From Micavibrio sp. (GTDB lineage: Bacteria; Pseudomonadota; Alphaproteobacteria; Micavibrionales; UBA2020): a DNA stretch of 64,000 nt. The position numbers were made by a program, and so were the translations under genes. Below, piece by piece: positions 29,867 to 38,734 of the stretch (position 1 is its first letter; each line of letters begins with the position of its first letter). Location of the stretch: assembly GCA_028283745.1 (NCBI GenBank), contig JAPWJZ010000008.1, forward strand, positions 371,290-435,289, in the 5' to 3' direction. The notes below the pieces were generated by a model. It saw only the letters and a list, made by a program, of their open reading frames with translations. It was not told where the DNA came from and made no database searches.

Positions 29867-31123
29867 TTAATCCAGCTGCGCCATATCCATGTTGAAATAC
29901 ATTTTGTCGGCCTTGCCGGTTTTTTTGTCCGTTACATCCAGCACGGCCAGCGTGTGGCGCTGTTCGCGCCCGACGCGTGCATTGGTGATGGTCAGGCCAA
30001 AATAAGCCTGCGCCAGCAACCGTGCCTCTGAAAAATCCACCACGCGATAGGCTGTTGCCGCCGACTTGCCGTCACCGCTATCCGCAATGCTGCGGATGAT
30101 GGCTTTCAGCGCGGCCTTTTCCGCCGTGCAGTCAAGAAAAGCCGGTGATGCTTTGATGCAGAAGCTGATGGCATGCATGTGCGGCAGGTAAAGCCCGTAA
30201 TGCTGCCTCAGCAGGTTTTTATAGGCGTTGGCGTTTTCCGCGCTCGGGTCCGCCTGCGCTTTTTCGGCGGCGCTTTGCAGGGCGGGCAGCAAAATGGCAT
30301 CGCTGTTGGGGCTGTAGAATGACGTATCCACATAAATGTGGCGCAGTTCTTCCCAGTTGACGGCGGCGGGGTCGGCCTGCGCCTTGGCGACCAGCGACAA
30401 ATAAGCGGTATCCGTGCCGTTTGCCGGTGCTGCGGCGCCTAGCATAGCGGCGCTGGCGCGATCATCCATCTGGAAGTAAATTTTTGCGGTCGTTTTTGTT
30501 TCCGGTATCGCGACATCGGCGATGTGATAGATATGGCCGTCGTGGCTTTCGGTATCAAGGTTGGTGGCCGTGACGTGGAAGTACTGGTCAATCATGATCT
30601 GCTCTTCTTCCGAGCTGATGACCTTGACCGCGCCGGCAATGTTGCTGCCCGTGCCGGTTTTGGCAAGGCAGTCCAGCAGGCCTGCGGCAGCGGCTTTTTC
30701 AACCTCGGGGTTGATGTAATCAACGCCCTTGCCGAATTCCGGCAAAATGCCCTTCATGTCCTGCGATGTCAGGTCGGTATTCCAGCGGTAAATATATTCC
30801 GCATAGCGGTGCGCGCCCACGCTGCCGAAATTTTCATACAGAAATTTTTTAAGCGCGACGGTGGAAGCCTCCGTCTGCCCCATAATCACATCCTTGCCGG
30901 CCGCCTCGGTTTTCTTGTCGATGGTGAGTGAACCGGCAGCGCGGTAAAAAGACGTATCCGGATAAGCTGTGCGAATGGCGCACCATTGCCCAGCGGCGGG
31001 GTTTGCAATCGCGGCATCCACCATTTTCAAATAGGCTTTATCCGCCGCATCATCGGCCCTGGCGTGGGTTGCCGCCAGTAACAGGCAGGCTGTAAGGGCG
31101 TATATAAAATTTTTCATGGCCAT
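29867..31123 (-). CDS. Secreted protein with two tandem DUF4919 modules
   Basis: An exported protein of 418 residues: a signal peptide (FIYALTACLLLAATHARA, cleavage likely after ARA) then two copies of a module of about 190 residues. Each module begins with YLxMVDxAxxxPAxxxW..LRxxYxDTSFY and ends with a Gly-rich turn, a strand block and a terminal YFxMD segment. The second has SGDGKSAATAYRV, and ISFCI earlier; this is the pattern I recognise as DUF4919, known mainly as single-domain proteins in Bacteroidetes. Function unknown. The ATG 31123 overlaps the stop of the upstream relative (TGATG); ATG 31117 and GTG 31126 are alternatives. It is convergent with hutG, four bases away. Confidence 0.7.
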   Translation of the reverse strand: MAMKNFIYALTACLLLAATHARADDAADKAYLKMVDAAIANPAAGQWCAIRTAYPDTSFYRAAGSLTIDKKTEAAGKDVIMGQTEASTVALKKFLYENFGSVGAHRYAEYIYRWNTDLTSQDMKGILPEFGKGVDYINPEVEKAAAAGLLDCLAKTGTGSNIAGAVKVISSEEEQIMIDQYFHVTATNLDTESHDGHIYHIADVAIPETKTTAKIYFQMDDRASAAMLGAAAPANGTDTAYLSLVAKAQADPAAVNWEELRHIYVDTSFYSPNSDAILLPALQSAAEKAQADPSAENANAYKNLLRQHYGLYLPHMHAISFCIKASPAFLDCTAEKAALKAIIRSIADSGDGKSAATAYRVVDFSEARLLAQAYFGLTITNARVGREQRHTLAVLDVTDKKTGKADKMYFNMDMAQLD

Positions 31124-33042
31124 CACGGGTTTTTCAGCATGCGCGGATCAAAGACGAAGTAGACTGTCATCGGCTTGCCGCTTTTGGGATTTTTGACGGA
31201 AACACTGGAATAGGCAATGCCGTTTTCACGGCGGAACTGCGGTTTTGCATCCGCATCGCCGAAGACGATGTTGATGAAGTAGCTCTCTTCCTCGGGGCTG
31301 ATGAGGATAAAGGGCGTGGCAAGGCTGGTGCCGTCGCCCGTCATGCTCACGCTTTCCAGCATGCCGCGAAAGGCGGCGGCTTCAAAGAAGGCGTCGAAAC
31401 CGCTTTTGGGGTGGCGCTTGGCGTAGGCGGCAGCGTGGTAATGCAGGCCGACGCTGCCGAAGTTTTCACGGGCGAAATCCTTCAAGGCTTTATCCGCTTC
31501 CGGCGTTTGCGCGGCCTCCGCTTCCGCAAACTTGGCGGCCATGGCCCGCGAAAGGGAGGTGCTGCCGATTTTTTTGAAGAATGACGTATCCGGATAAAGG
31601 TTGCGAATTTGTGACCACTGCGCACCGGCGGGCGTTTTCAAGGCGTCATCCACCAGCGCAAGGTAATTGAAATCGGCGGGGGCTGCCGGCTTTTCAACCT
31701 GCGGTGCTTCGCCAAGTTTTTTCGGCGCGAGGGAGTATTGCGTCATGCGGTCATCCATCAGGAAGTAAGCATCCCGCTTTGCCCCGGTCTTCGGGTCTTG
31801 CAGCTTCACGACGTTATAAATATGTCCGGCGGACATTTGCAGGGCCATGCCGGTCGCCTTCATCTTCAAAAACTCCTGCACCACATATTGCTGTTCGTTC
31901 AGCGTAATGGTGCGAAAGGCCTTTTCCTTCGAACTGCCGTCGCCCGTCGCCGTAATGTCATTGATAAGGCCGAGGATGGCGATTTTTTCAAGGTCCTTGT
32001 CCACGAACGGAATTTTCTTGCCCTGCGCTTCTGCCTCTTGCACCGCCTTCAGTGCCTGAAAGTGGCTGGCGATATTGCCGAAGTGCAGGCGCATAAAGCC
32101 CATGAAGTTTTGCAGTTCTTCCGGCGTTGCAATATCGGCCGCTTTGCGCACGGCCTCGCCATAGACTTCTTCCGGCATCAAGCCGCCGTGCTGGCGGAAG
32201 AAGGTGGTATCCACATAGCTGTCGCGTATGGCGTGCCAGTCCGCCTTGCCGGGGTTGGCAATGGCGTAATCAACCTGCTGCAAATATTCATCGTCCCGCG
32301 TTTTTGGCAGCGGCTGGTCGGCGCGGCTGCGCAGCTTGGTCATTTCCGCGTCTTCCTCCGGCGTCAGGGGCGTTGCGGCGGCTTTGGCATCCGGCTTTGC
32401 GGCATCGGTTTTGTCAGCGGGTTTTGGCAGGTCGGTGCGGAAATACATTTCGGCTTTACGCGCGGTTTTTACATCTTCCACGCTGAAAACGCTGTAGTCA
32501 TGGCCGTTGGTGTGCTCGCGCGCCTTGTTGCTGACCTTGAAGTTGAAGAACATGCGCATCAGCGCAATTTCCTCGTCCACGCCCAGCACGGTAAACGCGG
32601 TGGCGGCGTTTTGGCCATCCCCGCTGCTGGCAATGGCTTCCAGCAGGCCGCGTGCCGCCTGCTTTTCAAAATCGGGGTGAACAAAGTCAAGCGGCGCGGC
32701 GGTGCCGATGTGCAGGGCGTATAAATGCGCATCAATGCTCGCCATATGCTGGCGCATTAAATCGGTGAAGGCCTTGATGGCTTCGGGTGTTTTTTCGGCG
32801 GCGGCCTTGTCGGCCGCTTCGTGCAGGCCTTTGACGGGGCCGTCTTCCTGGTGCGCCGCAAAGAAAGAGGTTGAGGGGTAGAGCGTGCGCAGCATCTTCC
32901 AGTCCGCGCTTTCGGGGCGGGCAAGCGCGGCATCCACCAGCGTTAAATAATTCGCATCATCCGCATTCGCGGCGCGGGCGGTGGCGGGCGCAAGGGGCAG
33001 GGCCAGGAAAAACGCGATGATGAAGGCAAAAGTTTTAGCCAC
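31123..33042 (-). CDS. Secreted protein with three tandem DUF4919 modules
   Basis: A 639-residue exported protein, paralogous to its downstream neighbour. A signal peptide (residues 1-25, ending ATARA) is followed by three modules at about residues 30-215, 250-440 and 455-639. The [ST]GDG turn occurs once per module: SSGDGQNAATAF, ATGDGSSKEKAF, MTGDGTSLATPF. Each module starts with a YLxLVDxAL..P..W..(I/L)RxxYxxTSFF block and closes with MYFRTD, YFLMDDR or VYFVFDPR. A charged linker joins modules 1 and 2. The start is GTG 33042 with AAGGG six bases upstream. Function unknown; secretion and repetition suggest an envelope or extracellular binding role. It lies between hutG and hutI but on the reverse strand. 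Confidence 0.72.
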   Translation of the reverse strand: MAKTFAFIIAFFLALPLAPATARAANADDANYLTLVDAALARPESADWKMLRTLYPSTSFFAAHQEDGPVKGLHEAADKAAAEKTPEAIKAFTDLMRQHMASIDAHLYALHIGTAAPLDFVHPDFEKQAARGLLEAIASSGDGQNAATAFTVLGVDEEIALMRMFFNFKVSNKAREHTNGHDYSVFSVEDVKTARKAEMYFRTDLPKPADKTDAAKPDAKAAATPLTPEEDAEMTKLRSRADQPLPKTRDDEYLQQVDYAIANPGKADWHAIRDSYVDTTFFRQHGGLMPEEVYGEAVRKAADIATPEELQNFMGFMRLHFGNIASHFQALKAVQEAEAQGKKIPFVDKDLEKIAILGLINDITATGDGSSKEKAFRTITLNEQQYVVQEFLKMKATGMALQMSAGHIYNVVKLQDPKTGAKRDAYFLMDDRMTQYSLAPKKLGEAPQVEKPAAPADFNYLALVDDALKTPAGAQWSQIRNLYPDTSFFKKIGSTSLSRAMAAKFAEAEAAQTPEADKALKDFARENFGSVGLHYHAAAYAKRHPKSGFDAFFEAAAFRGMLESVSMTGDGTSLATPFILISPEEESYFINIVFGDADAKPQFRRENGIAYSSVSVKNPKSGKPMTVYFVFDPRMLKNP

Positions 33043-33132
33043 GGCAAACCCTTGTGTGTGAGGACCCTAAATTATAAGCATTTTGCCGTTAATTTACAGT
33101 TATTCAGCGCATGGTAACGGATTGGCAAAGCC

Positions 33133-34359
33133 CTATTCGTGGTCTGCCGGGTGCCAGTCGCCACCCATGACCGCGCCATAGCAGGGATTATGGCCAAAAC
33201 CGTAGCAGAGGTTGCGCGGGTGCGGCACGTCCCACAGTACGATGTCGGCATTTTTGCCTTTTTCCAGCACGCCGCAATCCATCCAGCCTAATGCGCGTGC
33301 GGCGTTGCGTGTCATGCCGGCCATCGCTTCTTCCGGCGTCAGGCGGAACAGGGTGCAGGCCATGTTTAACATCAACAGCGGCGACAGGGTGGGGGAAGTG
33401 CCGGGGTTGTGGTCCGTTGCCAGCGCCATAGGCACTTTGTGGCGGCGGAACAGGTCAATCGGCGGCAGCGTTTTCTCACGCAGATAATAAAATGCACCCG
33501 GCAGCAGCACGGCGGTCATGCCCGCCTGCGCCATTGCCTTCACGCCGTCTTCATCGATGTATTCAAGATGGTCGGCGGAAAGCGCCTTGTTTGCGGCCGC
33601 CAGCTTTGCGCCGCCCATATTCGTAAGCTGCTCCGCATGCAGCTTCACCGGCAGGCCCAGTTCTTTTGCGGCGTCGAACACGCGCTGCGTTTGCGGCAGG
33701 GTAAAGGCGATGTTTTCACAAAATGCATCCACGGCATCAATCAAGCCTTCCGCCGCCAGCGTTTTCATCATCTCGCAGACGAGGGTGATGAAGCCATCGG
33801 CGTTGTCTTTGAATTCCGGCGGCAGGGCGTGCGCACCAAGGAAGGTGCGCTGCACGCGAAAATCCGCTTCATCGCGCAGACGGGTGGCGACGGTGAGGAT
33901 TTTACGCTCCGTCTCTAGGTCAAGACCGTAGCCGGATTTTATTTCAATCGCGGTCACGCCTTCAAAAAAAAGCGCGCGCAGGCGGTCCACGGCAAGGCGA
34001 AAAAGTTTATCTTCCGGCGCCGCGCGCGTGGCGCGTACGGTGGCGGCAATGCCGCCGCCCGCCCTGGCAATATCTTCATAGCTGGCGCCCAGCAGGCGTT
34101 GCTCGAATTCGGCGGCGCGGTCACCGGCATAGACAAGGTGCGTATGGCAGTCAATAAAGCCGGGCGTGGCGGTGCGGCCTTCACCGTCGTAGACATACTC
34201 GGAAAGTTTTTCGGGCGCGCCCGGCAGCGCGTCGATGCTGCCGATAAAGGCAATCTTGCGGTCCTTGATGCCGATGGCGGCGTTATTGATAATGCCGAAA
34301 TCGGCGTTGCCTGCGCTCATCGTCGCGGCGGTCAGGTTTTTCCACAGGCTGTCGAACAT
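33133..34359 (-). CDS. hutI: Imidazolonepropionase
   Basis: HutI hydrolyses 4-imidazolone-5-propionate to N-formimino-L-glutamate, third step of histidine breakdown. The 408-residue metal-dependent amidohydrolase has the FIDCHTHLVYAG metal motif at about residues 69-80, EIKSGYGLDLETERKIL, FLGAHALP, HAEQLTNMGGA with the metal His, SADHLEYID and ATDHNPGTSPT with the metal Asp. The start at 34359 (MFDSLWKNL) follows AAGGCAGC; the frame is open for 119 more codons upstream only because it lies opposite hutF. It is divergent from hutF with 70 bases between, so one regulatory region may control both. Confidence 0.95.
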   Translation of the reverse strand: MFDSLWKNLTAATMSAGNADFGIINNAAIGIKDRKIAFIGSIDALPGAPEKLSEYVYDGEGRTATPGFIDCHTHLVYAGDRAAEFEQRLLGASYEDIARAGGGIAATVRATRAAPEDKLFRLAVDRLRALFFEGVTAIEIKSGYGLDLETERKILTVATRLRDEADFRVQRTFLGAHALPPEFKDNADGFITLVCEMMKTLAAEGLIDAVDAFCENIAFTLPQTQRVFDAAKELGLPVKLHAEQLTNMGGAKLAAANKALSADHLEYIDEDGVKAMAQAGMTAVLLPGAFYYLREKTLPPIDLFRRHKVPMALATDHNPGTSPTLSPLLMLNMACTLFRLTPEEAMAGMTRNAARALGWMDCGVLEKGKNADIVLWDVPHPRNLCYGFGHNPCYGAVMGGDWHPADHE

Positions 34360-34429
34360 TTTTGCTGCCTTTTCGCTGACAAACTTAGTATCTTTATAAA
34401 GGGTTTTTCTGGTGGGAGATAGCACTGAA

Positions 34430-35812
34430 ATGACGACGCTTTTCGCGCAAACCGCGCTGCTGCCGGATGGCTGGGCCGATAACGTCCTTATCGAATACGA
34501 CAAGGACGGTTGGATTGTGGGCGTTGACAGCTTCAAGCCGCAACCTGCGGCAGGGGCGGAGGTGGAAATTGCGGCAGGCCCGCTGATTCCCGGCATGCCG
34601 AACGTGCATTCCCATGCCTTCCAACGCGCCATGGCGGGGCTGGCGGAGCGTGCCAGCGGCAAGAAAGACACCTTCTGGAGCTGGCGCGATACCATGTACC
34701 GCTTCCTGTCCTTCATCGAACCGGAGGATATGGAGGCGCTGGCAGCGCAGGTTTACGTGGATATGCTGAAGGCGGGGTACACGTCCGTCGGCGAATTCCA
34801 TTACATTCACCACCAGCAGGATGGCAAGGCCTATAGCGACCGCGCCGTATTGTCGCGGCAGGTCATCAAGGCCGCGCTTGAAACCGGCATTGGCATTACG
34901 CACCTGTCGTCGCTCTATGCTTTTGGCGGCTTTGGCGAAAAACCGGCGGCGGAGGGGCAAAAACGTTTTCTGAACACCGTGCCGGAATTGATGCGGATTA
35001 TCGGCGAATTGCACGGCGAATTCCGCGAAACGCCGCAGGTGACGCTGGGCCTTGCGCACCACAGCCTGCGCGCGGTCTCGCCCGCGATGCTGAAGGAAGG
35101 CACGGCGGCTGTACGCCAGCTGCTGCCCGATGCGCCTATTCACATCCACGCGGCAGAACAGCTTGGCGAGGTCGAGGCCTGCCTTGAATGGTCCGGCAAG
35201 CGGCCCGTTGAATGGCTGCTGGAAAACGGCAACATTGATAACCGCTGGACGCTGGTGCATTGCACCCATGTGACGGATGATGAAATTAAAGGCCTTGCCA
35301 GGTCCGGCGCGGTTGCGGGCCTGTGCCCCACGACGGAAGCGAATTTGGGCGACGGCATTTTTCCGCTGGTGAAATACTTTAACGAAGGCGGCGCATTTGC
35401 GATTGGGTCGGACAGCCACATTACCGTCAGCGTGGCGGAAGAATTGCGCTGGCTGGAATATATTCAGCGTCTCGTTTACCGCGAACGCACGCTGATTAAA
35501 GACCATGAAATTCCGTCCGTTGGCGCGACCTTGTATGACCGTGCCTTGTCGGGCGGCGCGCGGGCGCTGGGGCGCAAGGCGGGCCGGATTGACATTGGCC
35601 ACCGCGCCGATTTTCTGGTGCTGGATACCAGCCTGCCGTTCATGGCGGGCAAGGTGCGCGACCATTTGCTGGACGCTGTTATTTTCGCCGCCAACGAAAA
35701 CCCCATCCGCGATGTCATGGCGGGCGGGCGCTGGGTTGTGAAGAACCATCATCACAAACGGGAGGAGGCGATACTGGAGCGCTTCCGCCGCGTGATGGAG
35801 AAAATGAAATAA
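34430..35812 (+). CDS. hutF: Formimidoylglutamate deiminase
   Basis: HutF deiminates N-formimino-L-glutamate to N-formyl-L-glutamate and ammonia, the fourth step in the five-step Hut route used by pseudomonads and many alphaproteobacteria. The 460-residue amidohydrolase has MPNVHSHAFQRAMAG with the first metal ligands, FWSWRDTMYRF, GLAHHSLRAVSP, the IHAAEQLGEVE block, LVHCTHVTDDE and GSDSHITVSVAEELRWLEY with the last metal ligand. The start at ATG 34430 has GGGAG about eleven bases upstream; a GTG at 34412 is possible. With hutU, hutH, hutG and hutI it completes the pathway to glutamate. Confidence 0.94.
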   Translation: MTTLFAQTALLPDGWADNVLIEYDKDGWIVGVDSFKPQPAAGAEVEIAAGPLIPGMPNVHSHAFQRAMAGLAERASGKKDTFWSWRDTMYRFLSFIEPEDMEALAAQVYVDMLKAGYTSVGEFHYIHHQQDGKAYSDRAVLSRQVIKAALETGIGITHLSSLYAFGGFGEKPAAEGQKRFLNTVPELMRIIGELHGEFRETPQVTLGLAHHSLRAVSPAMLKEGTAAVRQLLPDAPIHIHAAEQLGEVEACLEWSGKRPVEWLLENGNIDNRWTLVHCTHVTDDEIKGLARSGAVAGLCPTTEANLGDGIFPLVKYFNEGGAFAIGSDSHITVSVAEELRWLEYIQRLVYRERTLIKDHEIPSVGATLYDRALSGGARALGRKAGRIDIGHRADFLVLDTSLPFMAGKVRDHLLDAVIFAANENPIRDVMAGGRWVVKNHHHKREEAILERFRRVMEKMK

Positions 35813-35941
35813 ATTTCCATAGCTTTAAATTTATATTTCTGCTGCGGCGCGTTTTACGCACGTATGCCATAAATGACGGCTATACAGCCCCCGCCGCTTT
35901 CCCTAAACTCCTGCACACAACATGTTTCAAGGAGATTCGAT

Positions 35942-37156
35942 ATGAGCTTTGGCATCAAGCGCACGCTTGAGGACGATGCAGGCGGCGCATCGCTGGACCT
36001 CGCGGCGGCAATTGCGGAATTCTATCAGGATTTCCCGCAGCACCGTAAAGATGTGTTCATATTGAACCACCAGCAATTCGCGCGTGGGCAAGATGCCGTT
36101 GCCAGCATCCAGCACAACCTTGAAGACGTGCAAAAAGAATTCCCCGCCGCCAAGCTTGGCATGGCGAAGTCGCTGGCGCTCGGCTTGTTTGAAGGCAAGC
36201 TGCCGGCATCGGTGAATATTTCGGACAGCCCGTTTATTCCGAAGCCCGAAAGCCCCATCTTCGCCCGCATCGTCATTCCGGCGGGGGATGAATTTTCGGC
36301 GCGCCTCATGAAATCCATCTTCGTGTCGAATGACCCTGTGGCCAACGACCGCTTCCCCGTCATGGACAGCGTCTTCAACAACACCGAAATGTGGCACCGC
36401 TACGTTCTGGACCATGAACTGGGGCATGCCGTCACGCAGCTGTCGCTGGATAAAACCGCCATGAAAACTTCCAGCCTTGGCAACAAGGCGGAGTGCGAGG
36501 CGGATGCCTATGCCATGATCCGCCACTTCCAGCGGTACGGCTCCAGCAGCGACTTCCCCGCCTATATCAGCGATATTCGCAACATGAACGCCGTTCAGAA
36601 GGGCGATGTCACGCACTGGACCACCCGTGCGATTGATGAAGTGATTGAACTGAACAGCCAGGGAAAACTTGCCAAACTGACGCCCGCCGAAGCGCGCGAC
36701 CTGTCGGTGGATATTGCCCGCCGCGTGCATTTGTCGGCAGATGCCGAACACAACATGCAGCAGGCCTTTATGGCGACGGTCAAAATTACCAAGACCGCGC
36801 AAGGCAAGGCGCAGCCGGATGGCGAGAAGGTGATGAACTATATTGCCACCGTGCTGGAAACGGGCGCGAATACCTCATCCCCCGCCGTGCTGGAAAGCTG
36901 CAAGCGTTATATGCGCACCATCATGACTTATGTGCCAAGCGACCTGCCGCAAACCAAAACCAAGGACGAATTGAAAGCCATGGGCAAAAACATGGCGGCC
37001 ATGAAGGCCAAGGCATTGATTGCCGAACCGCCCATGGGCGGGCTGAAGCGTATTTTCCGCGACGCGATTATTGACGCGCAAAGCGGCAAAAACCTTGGCA
37101 ACGACAACAAGCCGCCGCACCCCCCGAAAAAGAAATTCGGCGGGCCTGCGCAGTAA
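35942..37156 (+). CDS. Putative zinc metallopeptidase-like protein (HELGH)
   Basis: A 404-residue protein without a recognised family. It has HELGH at residues 158-162 (inside VLDHELGHAVTQLS) followed by AECEADAYAMI at 183-193, so His158, Glu159, His162 and an acidic residue at 184, 186 or 188 could form a gluzincin-like zinc site. The rest is helical and charged. No signal peptide or membrane segment. The C-terminus is Pro/Lys-rich and ends in KKKFGGPAQ; the unrelated PRPP synthetase at 60355-61470 ends in RRRFNGPAQ. ATG 35942 has AAGGAG eight bases upstream; the frame is open earlier but without support. Protease activity is an inference from the motif. Confidence 0.65.
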   Translation: MSFGIKRTLEDDAGGASLDLAAAIAEFYQDFPQHRKDVFILNHQQFARGQDAVASIQHNLEDVQKEFPAAKLGMAKSLALGLFEGKLPASVNISDSPFIPKPESPIFARIVIPAGDEFSARLMKSIFVSNDPVANDRFPVMDSVFNNTEMWHRYVLDHELGHAVTQLSLDKTAMKTSSLGNKAECEADAYAMIRHFQRYGSSSDFPAYISDIRNMNAVQKGDVTHWTTRAIDEVIELNSQGKLAKLTPAEARDLSVDIARRVHLSADAEHNMQQAFMATVKITKTAQGKAQPDGEKVMNYIATVLETGANTSSPAVLESCKRYMRTIMTYVPSDLPQTKTKDELKAMGKNMAAMKAKALIAEPPMGGLKRIFRDAIIDAQSGKNLGNDNKPPHPPKKKFGGPAQ

Positions 37157-37171
37157 AGCGTCTTCAAGCTT

Positions 37172-37948
37172 TTAGCGAAGATGCGTGCGGAACCAGTCGG
37201 CAAGGGTTTCGGCGACGAAAATCGCGTCTTCCTTGCGGGTTTCAAACAGGTGCGTGCCGGCTTCCGACAGCGGAATAAGCTCGGCATCCGCCTTTACGGC
37301 GCGCTCCAGAATTAATTCGGCATTGTCGGCATGCACAATATTGTCGTGCGGCGCGTGGAAGATGAACAGGCGGCGGTCAATCGCCTGCGTTGCCGTCTCT
37401 ACATCCTGCGCCAGCATATCGTCGATGAAGCTTTCCTTGAAGCTCACGCGCTGGCCCGTCACCATGATGTCGATCATGCCGTTGCCCTTTTGGGTAATGG
37501 CGTTCAGGCGGCGGAATTTATCGATGATGTGCGCAGGGTCTGCGGGCGCGCCGACCGTGGCAATCGCCTGCAGGGACGGTACGGATGCCGCGGCCGCAAG
37601 GGCTGCAGTGCCGCTGATGCTATGGCCGACCAGCAGGGCGGGCGGCGCAAAATCCCGCGCGACGGCTTCGCAGGCGGCAATAATATCGGCAACGCGTGTG
37701 GTGAAATTCGTCTCGGCAAAATCGCCTTCGCTTTCGCCAAGGCCGGTCATGTCAAACCGCAGCATGCCGATGTTCAGCTCCGCCATATGGCGGCAGATCT
37801 TGGCGGCGCCGTGCGATTCCTTCAGGCAGGTGAAGCAGGGGGCGAAAACGCCGTAAAAATCCGGCGCGCCTTCCGGCACATCCAGCGTGGCGGCAAGCTT
37901 CTGGCCGCGGCCGTTATCGAATTTGTATTTGATGCTTTTGCGTGACAT
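37172..37948 (-). CDS. Alpha/beta hydrolase similar to the hydrolase half of hydrolase/OsmC proteins
   Basis: A 258-residue alpha/beta hydrolase. APCFTCLKESHGAA and LRFDMTGLGESEGDFAETNF are close to the N-terminal hydrolase half of two-domain alpha/beta hydrolase-OsmC proteins; here the OsmC half is missing and the protein stops at the end of the hydrolase. The nucleophile is the Ser of GHSISGTAA (about residue 108), an acid is in FHAPHDNIVH and the His is in EAGTHLF. Substrate unknown. No signal peptide. It is convergent with the HELGH gene, 15 bases away, and lies downstream of the terminator of the CpxP-like gene. Confidence 0.85.
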   Translation of the reverse strand: MSRKSIKYKFDNGRGQKLAATLDVPEGAPDFYGVFAPCFTCLKESHGAAKICRHMAELNIGMLRFDMTGLGESEGDFAETNFTTRVADIIAACEAVARDFAPPALLVGHSISGTAALAAAASVPSLQAIATVGAPADPAHIIDKFRRLNAITQKGNGMIDIMVTGQRVSFKESFIDDMLAQDVETATQAIDRRLFIFHAPHDNIVHADNAELILERAVKADAELIPLSEAGTHLFETRKEDAIFVAETLADWFRTHLR

Positions 37949-37966
37949 GGCTGCAGTATACGGCGC

Positions 37967-38003
37967 AAAAAAAGCCGCGGGAAGAGGTTTTTCTTCCCGC
38001 GGC
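37967..38003 (-). terminator. Rho-independent terminator on the reverse strand
   Basis: GCCGCGGGAAGA (37974-37985) pairs perfectly with TCTTCCCGCGGC (37992-38003); reading the reverse strand, seven T follow (37973-37967). It ends the transcript of the gene stopping at 38028. Confidence 0.92.
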
Positions 38004-38027
38004 CTTAAACGCTATCCTGTAACGTTA

Positions 38028-38654
38028 TTACTCTTTGCTGTTGTCGCCGCTGGTGGCTGCGGGTTCAGCCGTGGTGGTGGAACCGGTGGTGCCGGTATCA
38101 CCGTCTTTCTTGCGCGACTTCCAGCCGCCGCCGTCACCGCCGCCATGGCGTTCTTTTTTCAGCGCGTCGAACTTGGCTTTCTGCTCGGGCGTCAGGCTGT
38201 CATAGAAGGCCTTGAACTTTTCGCCCTTCTCGCCGCCCGCGCCTTCCTTGCCGCCTTTTTCAGGGCGCAGCGCCTTGGCGCGCTCCATCAGCGATTTTTT
38301 CTGGTCGTCAGGCAGCTTGTCGAAGGCGGCTTTGCGCTCTTCATACAATTTCTTGCGGTCGGCTTCCGGCATGGCCTTCATTTTTTCATGCTCGGCCTTC
38401 ATGTAGGCTTTGCGGTCTTCTGGTTTCATGCCTTCGAGCTTGCTGATCTGCTCTTCCGACGGAATAAACTTGTGGCGGCCGCCTTTACCTTTTTCAAAGC
38501 CGCCTTTTGCGTCGGCATCTTTCGTGGCGGCGGGGGCTGTTGCTGTCGTCGTTGTGGTGGTCGACGTGCTGGTATCTTCTGCCACCGCGGCGGTCGCGAT
38601 AAAGGCCGAAAGGGCGAGGGCAAACAGCGGCACAGCCAAATAAGGGGATTTCAT
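38028..38654 (-). CDS. Secreted Spy/CpxP-like (LTxxQ) protein
   Basis: A 208-residue exported protein: signal peptide (residues 1-25, ending AVAE), a Thr-rich stretch, then a very highly charged helical region rich in Lys, Glu, Met and Arg (about residues 60-165) with FYDSLTPEQKAKFDAL. The LTPEQ-type motif and helical charged core resemble Spy/CpxP periplasmic chaperone-like stress proteins, though the match is loose. The tail is Gly/Thr/Ser-rich. AAGGAG lies eight bases before ATG 38654. It is divergent from the ECF sigma gene, with the intervening region carrying a perfect inverted repeat, so it is a likely target of that sigma factor. Confidence 0.68.
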   Translation of the reverse strand: MKSPYLAVPLFALALSAFIATAAVAEDTSTSTTTTTTATAPAATKDADAKGGFEKGKGGRHKFIPSEEQISKLEGMKPEDRKAYMKAEHEKMKAMPEADRKKLYEERKAAFDKLPDDQKKSLMERAKALRPEKGGKEGAGGEKGEKFKAFYDSLTPEQKAKFDALKKERHGGGDGGGWKSRKKDGDTGTTGSTTTAEPAATSGDNSKE

Positions 38655-38734
38655 GTCGTCTACTCCTTTGATTTACCTATATAAATACTAAAGCGGGGTG
38701 GGCAAATAGCAGCGCCCGCCAATTGTATCTGCCC

